From Achatina immaculata (lineage: Eukaryota > Mollusca > Gastropoda > Stylommatophora > Achatinidae), in contig CM019713.1 in the NCBI GenBank assembly GCA_009760885.1, forward strand, positions 25,854,427 to 25,918,426: a DNA stretch of 64,000 nt, given 5' to 3'. Shown piece by piece: positions 44,671-54,497 of this stretch. The translations under genes and the position numbers were made by a program. Each line of letters opens with the position of its first letter. Within the stretch, counting starts at the first letter, position 1. The notes beneath the pieces were generated by a model that was not told where the DNA came from, searched no databases, and saw only the letters and a list, made by a program, of their open reading frames with translations.

Positions 44671-44844
44671 GTCGGATACTGCTATAGGGTAAAAATTTTG
44701 TAATACAAAAATCTCATTTGATAAGTGAACTGTGGGGCTGTCCAGACTCCCTAGCTAGCAGACCATAGGCTCCACCAAACAGCGTGGAGTTGATATTTTG
44801 TTGGCCGGTCTTTAGTAAAGCAGGAGCATCGCGATGAGCTAGAA

Positions 44845-45200
44845 TATGGTGTTAAAACTAGTGTTTGCTGACTCGAATGACGCCTGCCAAACTCTTCTTG
44901 TTTGCTGACTCGAGTGACACCTGCTAAACTCTTCCTGTTTGCTGACTCGAGTGACACCTGCTAAACTCTTCGTGTTTGCTGACTCCAGTGACACCTGCCA
45001 AATTCTTCCTGTTTTCTAACTCACGTGACGCCTGTCAAACTCTTCTTGTTTGCTGACTCGAGTGACACCTGCCAAACTCTTCCTGTTTGCTGACTCGAGT
45101 GACACCAGCCAAATTCTTCCTGTTTTCTAACTCACGTGACGCCTGCCAAACTCCTCCTGTTTGCTGACTCGAGTGACACCCGCCAAACTTTTCCTGTTTG
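44845..45200. repeat. 37-bp minisatellite, about 9 units
   Basis: The unit is TGTTTGCTGACTCGAGTGAC plus ACCTGCCAAACTCTTCC. A variant TTTTCTAACTCACGTGACGCC recurs with a spacing of about three units, a hint of higher-order structure. Confidence 0.9.
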
Positions 45201-46219
45201 AAACCGCTGGAAGATCCAACAACAGGAATTCCATTAATATTATAATTCAATAAAGCTTTCTTTGTGAAATCCTTTGTAAAAGAACCAAATATTCACTGCG
45301 GGATATATCGATTGATCGACGTAATGTTGAACGATTTTTCAGGTGGCAAGTATTGATCGATCAATGCAAGCAAGCATTGACAGTTTTGTAGTCATCAACC
45401 TTATTCCAGTAACAGTGTATAAAATGGCTATTGGTCCTGGCTTGTTTGAGATAGAAAACCTTTCCCGCAGTTTATGCTGGCTTAGCAGTTCTGTGGTATC
45501 TAGTTAGTGCAGTGCCGGAAAGTGGCATACTGTAAATGGATGTGTAGGTTATTAATTCAGGGTTGACTGCGGCATTCTGGGTACAGTCTGGGAGTATATT
45601 CTTTTGAGGTAAACGTTAAAAGTGCTATCTGTTGCTGTTATATAGAGGTTGGTGCTTTCCCAGTGATAGAAATGTGCTCTTTTATTTTCTGATGTTCAGA
45701 TATTTGAATGATGTTTGCAGAATTTATGTTTCGTTTATGATTTTTTTGTAAGAGAATTGGAAGAAAACGTGGTTCTTCATGAAGGCAGTTATGTATATAA
45801 TCTCGCTACGCTCTCGACACTAGAAATTGTTCATATGCTGACGCTATGCGGAACTCTCGTATATTCAGAAAAGATCGCGGAGATTCGGAACACATCGTAT
45901 GTTTCCGGAAGAAACTGTAGGTTGAATGAATTGATGAAATCGTCCCACAGCTTCCAGAAAAGTAGGAAGTTGTGATTCTCGTAGTTCAGTAAGAAATTAG
46001 TGAAGTCTTTATGAAGAGTTGGAAAACACGCTACTTGTAGTTCAGTTTAAAAAAAAAAAAACTATTCATAGAGCTGAAGGTTTAACGTCATTTTTATTCA
46101 TTAAAAAACAAAAATACTTGGACATGAACTTCTGTTACTTAAAACCATTTTCCCCTCTTATGCTCATTCTCTGTGTAGTGGTTGATAGTTTAAGAGTAAT
46201 GTCTGCTGTTTGTGTATGT
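45201..46219. other. No recognisable gene
   Basis: A frame at 45715-45975 is open for 86 codons (start MQNLCFVYDFFVRELEENVV) but shows no family or splice support. GATTGATCGA-type short inverted motifs occur near 45308-45362. Confidence 0.45.
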
Positions 46220-46231
46220 TATGGTATATGT

Positions 46232-46325
46232 AACTGAACTGATGGCCTGCATGAAGGATCGGGTACTCTGGAGAAGCATAATAGCCAACGCCAGTCGGCA
46301 CGGCACCTGATGATGATGATGATGA
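46232..46325 (+). mobile_element. Short LINE-B 3'-end insertion
   Basis: A 12-bp direct repeat TATGGTATATGT flanks it (46220-46231 and 46326-46337). The 94-bp insertion reads GATGGCCTGCATGAAGGATC, GGAGAAGCATAATAGCC, GTCGGCACGGCACC and (TGA)n, matching the end of LINE-B. Confidence 0.9.
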
Positions 46326-46337
46326 TATGGTATATGT

Positions 46338-47675
46338 GATTTTCGTGGAAATATAACACCTGTGCTGTCACAAGCTGGCTGCTGTACGTGCCTGAGTCCT
46401 AGCTTCCCCAGTCTGCTACAGTCAAGCTTTGTTTCCAGTAAGTGTGACGTCGCTGCACACCTTTCTTTTCCCTACCTTTTTGTTTTCATTCAGTTGTAAC
46501 AAACACAGCATATTTTCTTCTCACTTGTTCAGATTTTGGCGTTGATTTTCTGTCCTGTCGAGTGATAAAAGCTCGCCTGGATTAATAGGAAAACATGGCG
46601 TCCATGCACCCAGCGATCTCTTCTCCCTTTCGCCGTTTCTGTTTGGGTCTGTTTGGATGGCATATGTTACACTTGCCTGTTTGCAAATTGAAGCGTACTG
46701 CTGTATACAGAGTTGATTGTTATATGAATATACCGTTTTCTATTAACACACTGACATTGATGTGACGTGTTTTGTGGTGGGACTTGCATGTCAGGCATAT
46801 TAACATTGGATATTCAGAAATCACATTGGAAGTTTTCACGTTTTTAGCCTTCCGCTTCCACGTCGGGTAAACCACATATACTGTTTCTAGTAGCTTTTTT
46901 TTGCGGTGACGTCACGTGATAGTAGAAGATAAGCACTTAAAGAAAAAGGCGCTACACAGTTTGCTGCCTTTAGAAAAACTTAACATTTCATTAGAATAGA
47001 TGATTTTGATTTGCACGTTCAGCGTTCTAAATGTGATTTTCTTGTTACTCTGATATCTTAGTATTTGAAATTGCCGACATGTATATTATTTTGTAACCGT
47101 GCGTCATATACGGATTCATTAAAAAAAAAGGTTACGGAGCTGTGTTTATGTTGCGTTACATGTACTGACATTCATAGGCCTGAAAGGTGTAACATATATA
47201 GAAGCAAGCTTTCTTTGTTGAAAAAAAAAAGGCGTGACACGATCACGCAGGACAAAGTTCTGACTAGAAGATATATATATATATATATCACTGGAAGTTG
47301 TTGTAGTGGACTTGGAGAGCTGTGTGGAATGAATGCCGCTGACTTAGGTCTGAAGACGTAGGCAGACTGAAGGTTGGTAACCGAGGATAGGAAATAACCC
47401 TCGGTAGATGCTCTCGGCAAGTGATATTTGACACGCAGTCGAAAAATAAGAATGTGAAGTAGTGAGTGTTTCAAGTTTGTCATGAGAATAAATCAGGTTC
47501 GTTGGTGTAATAGTAGCTAATTCGATTTTTATGATTTTTGTTATGTGGAGTCGTTTTCCATGGCACGGAGACATATAGGACATATGGTTTTGGCGTTCAG
47601 GGCAGTTATGGCATATATGGAGTATGGTGTTAGTGGCTATATTTTCCTTCAGCAGTACTATGCCATTAAGGCATG
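46338..47675. other. No recognisable gene
   Basis: Mixed sequence with an (AT)n tract near 47269-47288 and A-runs near 47126 and 47221. Short frames only. An ATG-initiated frame near 46594 (MASMHPAISSPFRRF) of about 55 codons has no support. Confidence 0.45.
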
Positions 47676-48160
47676 TATAATTTATTATTATTATTATTAT
47701 TATTATTATGTGCTGTGCCGGATAGCTTCGACGATCATGCTTGTCCATCTTGTACTGTCTTGGGTGTTATCGATTCAGATGTTTTTCTTTTTCCATACCA
47801 CTTGGTTAGTCTCCTGAGATATTTTTCTCTTGGCCTCCCTCTCTTTCTTTTTCCCACGAATTTTCCGGTTATTGCTAAGTTCTCCAAATTCTATCTTCTA
47901 ATGACATGTCCAAGAAATTTTTATCAGCGTAACTAGTTTTCGCCGTTCTGAAACTTCGTTTGTTTTTCTGTCTGTCTAGGGTATTTGCTGCATTCTTCTC
48001 CAAAATCACTTCTCCGTTGGTTCCAGTTTCGTTGTCATCTTTTTTTTTTTTTTATTCACAACCATGTAGCAATATTGGTTTTATATAGCACTGTAATACT
48101 CTTTTTCTTAGTTTTAATGGCATTTTAATTGTTAGTATCTTCTTCATGTCGTACGATGCT
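47676..48160 (-). pseudogene. LINE 3' end with (TTA)n tail
   Basis: On the minus strand from 48160: ILTIKMPLKLRKRVLQCYIK, then PILLHGCE, the LINE thumb and connection motif (KxRKRVLxCYxxPILLYGSE). Broken frames follow, then ERGRPREKYLRRLTKW. It ends in (AAT)n at 47676-47708. The C-terminal motifs are like LINE-B but the tail and last residues differ, so it is a related family. It is 5'-truncated and frameshifted. Confidence 0.75.
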
Positions 48161-48249
48161 GCTTTGTTTTATCTGTTCCAGAGTTTATTTCATGCGTGCC
48201 CTTGCCATCAGCTGTTATTGTTGTTAGTGGCCATGTTTCTTGGCCTGAC

Positions 48250-48452
48250 ATTACGCTTGGGGGTGATGGCGGTCATTGTCACAACGGGCCAGCCCACCTT
48301 TCTTTCCCTAAGTTAAAGGCAATCAAGGCACAGCTCATTGTTTCTACAACCGGGGCTGACTCTTGAGGCACTCTCGGCAGGGATCGAAGCACCGACCAAA
48401 GTTGTTATGTTATGAGACGAGTATTTTCTCCACCGCTTCAAGGGGGTGTGAT
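48250..48452 (-). mobile_element. tRNA-derived SINE, probably tRNA-Met-like head
   Basis: On the minus strand, GTCTCATAACATAACAACTT, then GGTCGGTGCTTCGATCCC resemble the anticodon arm (CAT) and T arm of tRNA-Met. The B-box-like GCTTCGATCCC is at 48381-48392. The A-box region (GAAGCGGTGGAGAAAAT) is weaker. A tRNA-unrelated body follows, ending near 48250. Its pseudo-tRNA fold is imperfect, so it is not a tRNA gene. Confidence 0.55.
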
Positions 48453-48834
48453 TAAATGTTTCGTGATTATAATTATAGATTGCTAGTTTGTGCTAGGAGC
48501 ATAATTATTTCGGCTGTGTGTGTTTTTAAAACATCATTTAACATTAATCTGTGATGTTAACATAATTTAGGGCGTGAACATGGCCGCGTGTTCTAAGAAC
48601 GTAACCGAAGGCCGTGTGTCCTGCTAGTGTCACCGGGGGCCATGCTTTCAGTGAACATGTCAGCTTCAGTGAATGTACCAGTGGGAGTAAAAGGATAATC
48701 TTAAGTGTCAGTTCAAAGTAGCCAGCCCTTGATGGAAATCATGATGTAGACAGGTCGCATCATGGCCAGACCTTATCAGGATGGAACAAAAACGTTAAAC
48801 GAAATAACAGGTAAGAAAAGTAGTAGTATTTATT
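48453..48834. other. No recognisable gene
   Basis: Short imperfect repetition of GGCCGTGTG and GGGGCCATGC motifs near 48580-48660. Nothing else seen. Confidence 0.4.
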
Positions 48835-49500
48835 GCTCTTGTACCAAAGAGTATACTCGATTCTTTATTACAGGTGGATGTAAGTAGCACTTATGCTAGA
48901 AAGTATATTCGATTCTCTATTACAGGTAGCACGTAAGTAGCACTTATAGCAGAGAATAAAGTTGATTTTCACCCCTTTAAAGTAGAACCATATAAATAAT
49001 ACTTATACCAGAGAAGAAAGTTGATTTAAAAAAACCTAGAGGCATATGTAAAATAAAGCTTATACCAAAGAAAGAATCGGTTTTTATTTGAAAGTGCAAG
49101 CATTTGTAAATAACACTTAGAAGATAGTAAATTTGATTTTAAAAAATTAAAGAGGTATATAAACATCCCGTATACATTATAATGTTGTTGGTTATTTGTT
49201 AGAAGTTAAAGAAAGGGTTCATACAAGAGGATAAAAGTCTTCATTAGAGACATATATAAATACTTGTGTACAAGAGATTGAATTATACGTGTATATTAGT
49301 GTGTACATTTGTTATGCTTGTACTAGAGAACAAAATTGTGTACATTTGTTATGCTTGTACTAGAGAACAAAGCCTTTATATATATATATATATGCACGTA
49401 ATGCATATAAATCGTTATATTAAAGTGAAAAAGTATATAAATCATGTGTATAGAAGAGAATATAGCCAATTCTTTGTTAGGGACATATAGAATAAAGTGG
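48835..49500. repeat. Degenerate tandem repeats upstream of the 39-bp satellite
   Basis: Loose units containing AAGTAGCACTTATGC, AGAAAGTATATTCGATTCTC and TATTACAGGT at 48835-49140. A 45-bp direct duplication (GTGTACATTTGTTATGCTTG and GTACTAGAGAACAAA) lies at about 49300-49370. Divergence rises with distance from the homogeneous array. Confidence 0.6.
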
Positions 49501-49530
49501 AATTCATTCTTTATTTTGTACCTGTCAACA

Positions 49531-50892
49531 TTAGAAGGCTTCAAGCACGTTACAGCGATGTTTGTCTCATTAGAAAGCTTCAAGCACGTTACAGTGATGT
49601 TTCTCTTATTAGAAAGCTTCAAGCACGTTACAGTGATGTTTGTCTCATTAGAAAGCTTCAAGCACGTTACAGCGATGTTTGTCTCATTAGAAAGCTTCAA
49701 GCACGTTACAGTGATGTTTGTGTCAGCAGAAGGCTTCAAGCACGTTACAGTGATGTTTGTGTCAGTAGAAAGCTTCAAGCACGTTACAGCGATGTTTGTG
49801 TCAGCAGAAGGCTTCAAGCACGTTACAGCGATGTTTGTCTCATTAGAAAGCTTCAAGATCGTTACAGTGATGTTTGTCTCATTAGAAAGCTTCAAGCACG
49901 TTACAGTGATGTTTGTGTCAGTAGAAAGCTTCAAGCACGTTACAGTGATGTTTGTGTCAGTAGAAAGCTTCAAGCACGTTACAGTGATGTTTGTCTCATT
50001 AGAAAGCTTCAAGCACGTTACAGCGATGTTTGTCTCATTAGAAAGCTTCAAGATCGTTACAGCGATGTTTGTCTCATTAGAAAGCATCAAGCACGTTACA
50101 GTGATGTTTGTGTCAGTAGAAAGCTTCAAGCACGTTACAGCGATGTTTGTCTCATTAGAAAGCATCAAGCACGTTGCAGTGATGTTTGTGTCAGTAGAAA
50201 GCTTCATGCACGTTACAGTGATGTTTGTCTCATTAGAAAGCATCAAGCACGTTACAGTGATGTTTGTGTCAGTATAAAGCTTCAAGCATGTTACAGTGAT
50301 GTTTGTGTCAGTAGAAGGCTTCAAGCACGTTACAGTGATGTTTGTGTCAGTAGAAAGCTTCAAGCACGTTACAGCGATGTTTGTCTCATTAGAAGGCTTC
50401 AAGCACGTTACAGTGATGTTTGTGTCAGTAGAAAGCTTCAAGCACGTTACAGTGATGTTTGTGTCAGTAGAAAGCTTCAAGCACGTTACAGCGATGTTTG
50501 TGTCAGTAGAAAGCTTCAAGCACGTTACAGCGATGTTTGTGTCAGTAGAAGGCTTCAGGCTCGTTACAGCGATGTTTGTGTCATTAGAAGGCTTCAGGCT
50601 CGTTACAGTGAGGTTTGTGTCATTAGAAGGCTTCAAGCACGTTACAGCGATGTTTGTGTCATTAAAAGGCTTCAGGCTCGTTACAGCAATGTTTGTGTCA
50701 TTAGAAAGCTTCAGGCTCTTTACAGCGATGTTTGTGTCATTAGAAGGCTTCAAGCACGTTACAGCGATGTTTGTGTCATTAGAAGGCTTCAAGCACGTTA
50801 CAGCGATGTTTGTGTCATTAGAAGGCTTCAAGCACGTTACAGCGATGTTTGTGTCATTAGAAGGCTTCAGGCTCGTTACAGCGATGTTTGTG
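49531..50892. repeat. 39-bp satellite, about 35 units
   Basis: The unit is TTAGAAAGCTTCAAGCACGT plus TACAGCGATGTTTGTCTCA. There are variants GTGTCAGTAGAA/GTGTCAGCAGAA and, in the last third, GAAGGCTTCAGGCTCG. Since 39 is a multiple of 3 and no frame contains a stop in the consensus, frames of several hundred codons run through on both strands. They are array artefacts. The array ends about 120 bases before the RTE element. Confidence 0.95.
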
Positions 50893-51011
50893 TGGCTTGT
50901 TTTACTTCAGAACGAAACGATCATTTGACCCACGGTGTCTCCGTTCCATTTCAGATCAGACACGTATATGGTAGTCTGTATATATCAGACATTTTCTCGC
51001 ATGAATATCCT

Positions 51012-54000
51012 CTCTCTCTCTCTCTGAACCTTAAGTGCCCAGGGCACATGGGGCTTCCGCAAGGGTTTTCCACAAATGCCTGTCTTTCGCCTTTTTATCT
51101 GCTCTTGCCCAGGTGAGCCCTCTATTGCTCAACATCCTTTCTGTTGTTCTTCTCCATGTCTCTTTTGGTCTACCCTTACTTCTGCTCCCCTGTGGTGTCC
51201 ATCTTAGTGCTATTTTTGGTAGTGAGTTGTCAGTCATTCGGAGCACATGTCCCAACCATCGCCAGCGTCTTTCCTCAATAATTGTTGTCAGTGGCTTCAT
51301 TTGCATTTCTGCCAATAAGATGTTATTTCTTATGGTGTTTGGCCAAAATATTTTTCTAATTCTTCGTAAACATTTAGTCTGGAAAGAATTCAACTTGTTT
51401 TCTATGGTTTTGGTGATTTTCCAGCATTCACTTCCATAGAGTAGTACACTTAGAACATTACTCTTAAATATCCTGATTTTCATATTTATGCTTAGTTTAT
51501 TTGATTTCCATATATTCTGTAGCATTGCAAAAGCCTGGTTTGCTCTAGTAAGTCTGCTGTTGATGTCCTCTGTGCTGTCTCCATTTTCTACTACTCTGCT
51601 GCCAAGGTATACAAATTCGTTGACCTCCTCCACTAACTTGTTATCTACTCTGAGTACATTTCTGTTGTTCACATTTTGCTTCATTAACTTTGTCTTTCCT
51701 ACGTTGATCTTTAGTCCTATGTTGTTTGCATTCTGGGTTAACTTGTTTATTTTATCTTGCATATCTTTGTGACTGCTTGATAATAGACAAATGTCGTCCG
51801 CAAAGTCAAGGTCCTCCAGCACTGTGTCAAGGGTCCATTGTAATCCTCTGCGTTTGTCTGATGTTGCCTCCTTCATTAACCAGTCTACTGCCAAGATAAA
51901 TAATGTTGGTGATAGTACACATCCCTGTTTCACTCCTGTTTGTACCCTAAAGCTGCTGGAGGTATGTTCTCCACAGATAACTTTGCACTGAAAACCCTCG
52001 TATAGGGCTTTGATTACATTAACTATTTTATGGGGGAGGCCATGCCATCTTAGGATTTTCCACAGTGCATCTCTGTTGACACTGTCAAAGGCTTTCTCAA
52101 AATCTATGAATAATGCATATGTTGTGCTATGCCACTCATTTGCCTGTTCTAATATTTGTCTAAGTACAAATATATGGTCTATGCATGATCTTCCTTTCCT
52201 AAATCCTGCCTGCTCTTTCCGAAGCTTTTCCTCAAGTGTTGGTACAATTCTGTTGATGATTATTCTGCAAAATACTTTACTAGTGAGTGGCAGTAGGGTA
52301 ATGCCTCTCCAGTTCCCGCAATCTCTGAGGTCACCCTTCTTTGGTAGTTTTACTATAAGACCAGTTTTCCACTCCTCTGGGGCTTTTTCTAAATCCCAAA
52401 TTTGTTGTAATATCCGGCAAAGTTGTTTTGGTGTTTCTGTTTCTTCTGCTTTCAACATCTCAGCAGTCACTTCATCTTCACCTGGTGCCCTGTCTGATTT
52501 TAGCTTCTTTATCGCCTCTTTTACTTCATTTATTGTTATTGGTCCTGTATTGATGTTTAGTTCCGCTTTTGCTTCAGGTATATCTATTGCTTGTGCTGCT
52601 TGTGTTCTGTTTAGTAGGGTGTTAAAGTGTTCCCTCCATCTTTCAATTTTTTCTCTTTCTCCACTGACCAGTTGTCCATTTTGTGTTCTTACTGCACTTT
52701 CACATCTTGTGTTGAAGTTACCTGTCATCTGCTTTGTGATTTTATATATGGTTTTCATGTCATTTGCATATGCTGCTTTCTCTGCTGTTTCTGCTAAGTT
52801 GTCATAATATTGACGTTTATCTTGACGGCATGATTCCTTTACTTCTTTGTCTTTTTGTGCATAATTACTTAAAACTCGTTCTTTAAGCCGTTGTGATTTG
52901 GTGTTCAGTAATTTTTTCTTGATTTCTTTTCTTTGCTCTATCTTTTCCCATGTGGTCTCACTTATCCATTCCTCTTTTCTCCTTTTCCGATATCCCAGCA
53001 CCTCTTTTGCTGTTTCCTGTAGTGTTTTATTGAACTCTAATATGGACATTTCTGCTTCGTCTTGTAGGACACTGAAGCGGTTCTTAAGTATTATTGAGAA
53101 TTCATTTCTTGTTTGCTGGTCTATCAGTTTTCTTGTATCAAAATGTATCTTTCTGTGTTCTCCGATTCTGGCTTTCCTTAATTTTAGTTTTATTTTTGCT
53201 ACCAGAAGGTTGTGATCACTTCCTATATCTGCTCCTTTCCTTGCTCGCACATCTTGCAGTGACCGTTTCCACTTGTTGTTTATTAGTATGTGATCGATTT
53301 GGTTTTCTGTGGTTTTATCTGGTGACCTCCAAGTCACCTTATGGATGTTTTTGTGTTGGAAAATTGTCCCTCCGATGGTCATCATGTTTTCTTCACAGAA
53401 ACTGCACAGTCTTTCTCCATTTTCATTTATTTCTCCGATTCCTTCTCTTCCCATGATTCTTCGTCTATCTTCATTTCCTTCACCTACTTTTGCATTGAAG
53501 TCGCCCAAGATGAGTAGCATATCATGCTTGGGTATTGTTTCTACTGTGGCTTGGAGGCTGTTGTAAAAATCTTCTTTTAATTCCTCTTCAGCTGCTTCTG
53601 TTGGTGCATAACAAACTATAATAGACAGCTTCGTGAATCTTGAGTTGAACCGTGCATATAATAATCTCTCATTTATTGGGGTCCATTTCAGCAATGCTCT
53701 TGATGCTTCTTTTGTTATAATCAATGCTACTCCTCCTTCATGAAGATCTTCTTTACCTGACCATATTATTGTATCTTCTGTGTGCTGTGTTGTTAATTTC
53801 CTTCTGCCTTGTCCTGTCCATCTTGCTTCTTGTATTCCTAGTATGTCTAGTTTGTATCTGTGCATTTCCTTGATGGTTTGTGCTAGTTTTCCAGTCTGGT
53901 TTAGTGTTCTTACATTCCAGCTGCCTATTTGCATCTTTTGTTTGGGTTCCAGGAGGTCTGCAGTCGGGCTGGGGACTTCCAGTGGCTGGCTTTCATCCAC

Positions 54001-54209
54001 AACCTTCATGGGCTCAGTTTCCTGATACGCATTTCTCCTTCCACCTGCATTTGCTTTTTCCCTTGCTTCTGTTTCTGTAGCAGTCTGATAGTTTTTTACC
54101 AGATAGGGTTGCTGGCCCTATGCTGAACCCTCCTTAGTCGCCTTTTACGATCATGCATGGTAGGGTACAGTGGTCCTATTCTTTGCAGATCCCGGGTACC
54201 ACACGGGGG
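51012..54209 (-). mobile_element. Full-length RTE-type LINE with 13-bp target duplication
   Basis: A perfect 13-bp direct repeat GCATGAATATCCT flanks it (50999-51011 and 54210-54222). The 3' end is a (GA)n tail directly after a very short 3' UTR of about 20 bases, typical of RTE elements. The 5' end starts CCCCCCGTGTGGTACCCGGG on the minus strand, with about 200 bases before the first in-frame ATG. The single ORF is intact. Completeness, the intact ORF and the perfect target duplication point to a recent insertion. A truncated relative lies at 3295-3649. Confidence 0.93.
51031..54009 (-). CDS. LINE ORF: endonuclease plus reverse transcriptase, 992 aa
   Basis: The protein nicks target DNA and reverse-transcribes element RNA onto it (target-primed reverse transcription). 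The endonuclease domain begins near residue 27: IGSWNVRTL, ILGIQEARW, LLILGDFNAKVG, NQIDHILI, and the SDH of GSDHNLLVAK. The RT follows: SDRAPGEDEVTAEMLK, GNWRGITLL, EQAGFRKGRS, FIDFEKAFDSVNR, TGVKQGCVLSPTLF, and the catalytic FADD at about residues 736-739. The C-terminus has the thumb segment VLLYGSECW and RRWRWLGHVLRM, then GRPKETWRRTTERML. No frameshift or early stop is present. The chosen ATG is the first after an in-frame TAG, about 110 bases upstream. The motif order and single ORF fit the RTE clade. The ORF end overlaps almost to the tail. Confidence 0.92.
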   Translation of the reverse strand: MKVVDESQPLEVPSPTADLLEPKQKMQIGSWNVRTLNQTGKLAQTIKEMHRYKLDILGIQEARWTGQGRRKLTTQHTEDTIIWSGKEDLHEGGVALIITKEASRALLKWTPINERLLYARFNSRFTKLSIIVCYAPTEAAEEELKEDFYNSLQATVETIPKHDMLLILGDFNAKVGEGNEDRRRIMGREGIGEINENGERLCSFCEENMMTIGGTIFQHKNIHKVTWRSPDKTTENQIDHILINNKWKRSLQDVRARKGADIGSDHNLLVAKIKLKLRKARIGEHRKIHFDTRKLIDQQTRNEFSIILKNRFSVLQDEAEMSILEFNKTLQETAKEVLGYRKRRKEEWISETTWEKIEQRKEIKKKLLNTKSQRLKERVLSNYAQKDKEVKESCRQDKRQYYDNLAETAEKAAYANDMKTIYKITKQMTGNFNTRCESAVRTQNGQLVSGEREKIERWREHFNTLLNRTQAAQAIDIPEAKAELNINTGPITINEVKEAIKKLKSDRAPGEDEVTAEMLKAEETETPKQLCRILQQIWDLEKAPEEWKTGLIVKLPKKGDLRDCGNWRGITLLPLTSKVFCRIIINRIVPTLEEKLRKEQAGFRKGRSCIDHIFVLRQILEQANEWHSTTYALFIDFEKAFDSVNRDALWKILRWHGLPHKIVNVIKALYEGFQCKVICGEHTSSSFRVQTGVKQGCVLSPTLFILAVDWLMKEATSDKRRGLQWTLDTVLEDLDFADDICLLSSSHKDMQDKINKLTQNANNIGLKINVGKTKLMKQNVNNRNVLRVDNKLVEEVNEFVYLGSRVVENGDSTEDINSRLTRANQAFAMLQNIWKSNKLSINMKIRIFKSNVLSVLLYGSECWKITKTIENKLNSFQTKCLRRIRKIFWPNTIRNNILLAEMQMKPLTTIIEERRWRWLGHVLRMTDNSLPKIALRWTPQGSRSKGRPKETWRRTTERMLSNRGLTWARADKKAKDRHLWKTLAEAPCALGT

Positions 54210-54238
54210 GCATGAATATCCTACTTTTACTTTAATAC

Positions 54239-54497
54239 TTGGGACCGGCTAGTGTAGTGCTTAGAGCACTCGCCTTGTAAACGAATGGTCGAGGGTTCGA
54301 ATCCCCACCCTGAGCGGGATTTTTTTTTCCGGCCAATACGGCCCCAAGGACGACCCAGCCTCGTAAAATGAGTACCAGAAAAAATCTGGGAAGGAAAGGA
54401 ACTGGCCACCCTACCTCATACGCTGATGGCCCAGCATAATGAGGTCTCTAATGCTTCATCCTCTACGGCATTTGCTATGGGACTATCTTTATCTTTG
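54239..54497 (+). mobile_element. tRNA-derived SINE, tRNA-Thr(TGT)-like head
   Basis: GACCGGCTAGTGTAGTGCTT, AGAGCACTCGCCTTGTAAAC, GAATGGTCGAGGGTTCGAAT, CCCC. The order matches tRNA-Thr: D arm with TTAGAGCACT, anticodon loop CTTGTAAAC with TGT, variable loop GGTCG, and a perfect B box GGTTCGAATCC. The acceptor stem does not pair, so this is a pseudo-tRNA. The body contains ATGAGTACCAG and AAATCTGGGAAGG, also found at 4550-4730. Weak flanking repeats, CTTTAATAC and CTTTAATGC (54230-54238 and 54498-54506), may be the target duplication. Confidence 0.82.

Noticed and set aside
46594..46764. Short ATG frame starting MASMHPAISS
   Set aside because: About 55 codons with no splice support, family match or clear coding bias.
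49323..51116. Open frames of 502 and 539 codons across the 39-bp array
   Set aside because: Both follow from a stop-free 39-bp unit. They exist on both strands and repeat the same 13 residues, so they are array artefacts. The + frame merely continues into unrelated flank.
54243..54315. Functional tRNA-Thr gene
   Set aside because: The acceptor stem does not pair and a SINE body follows. It is the head of a retroposon.
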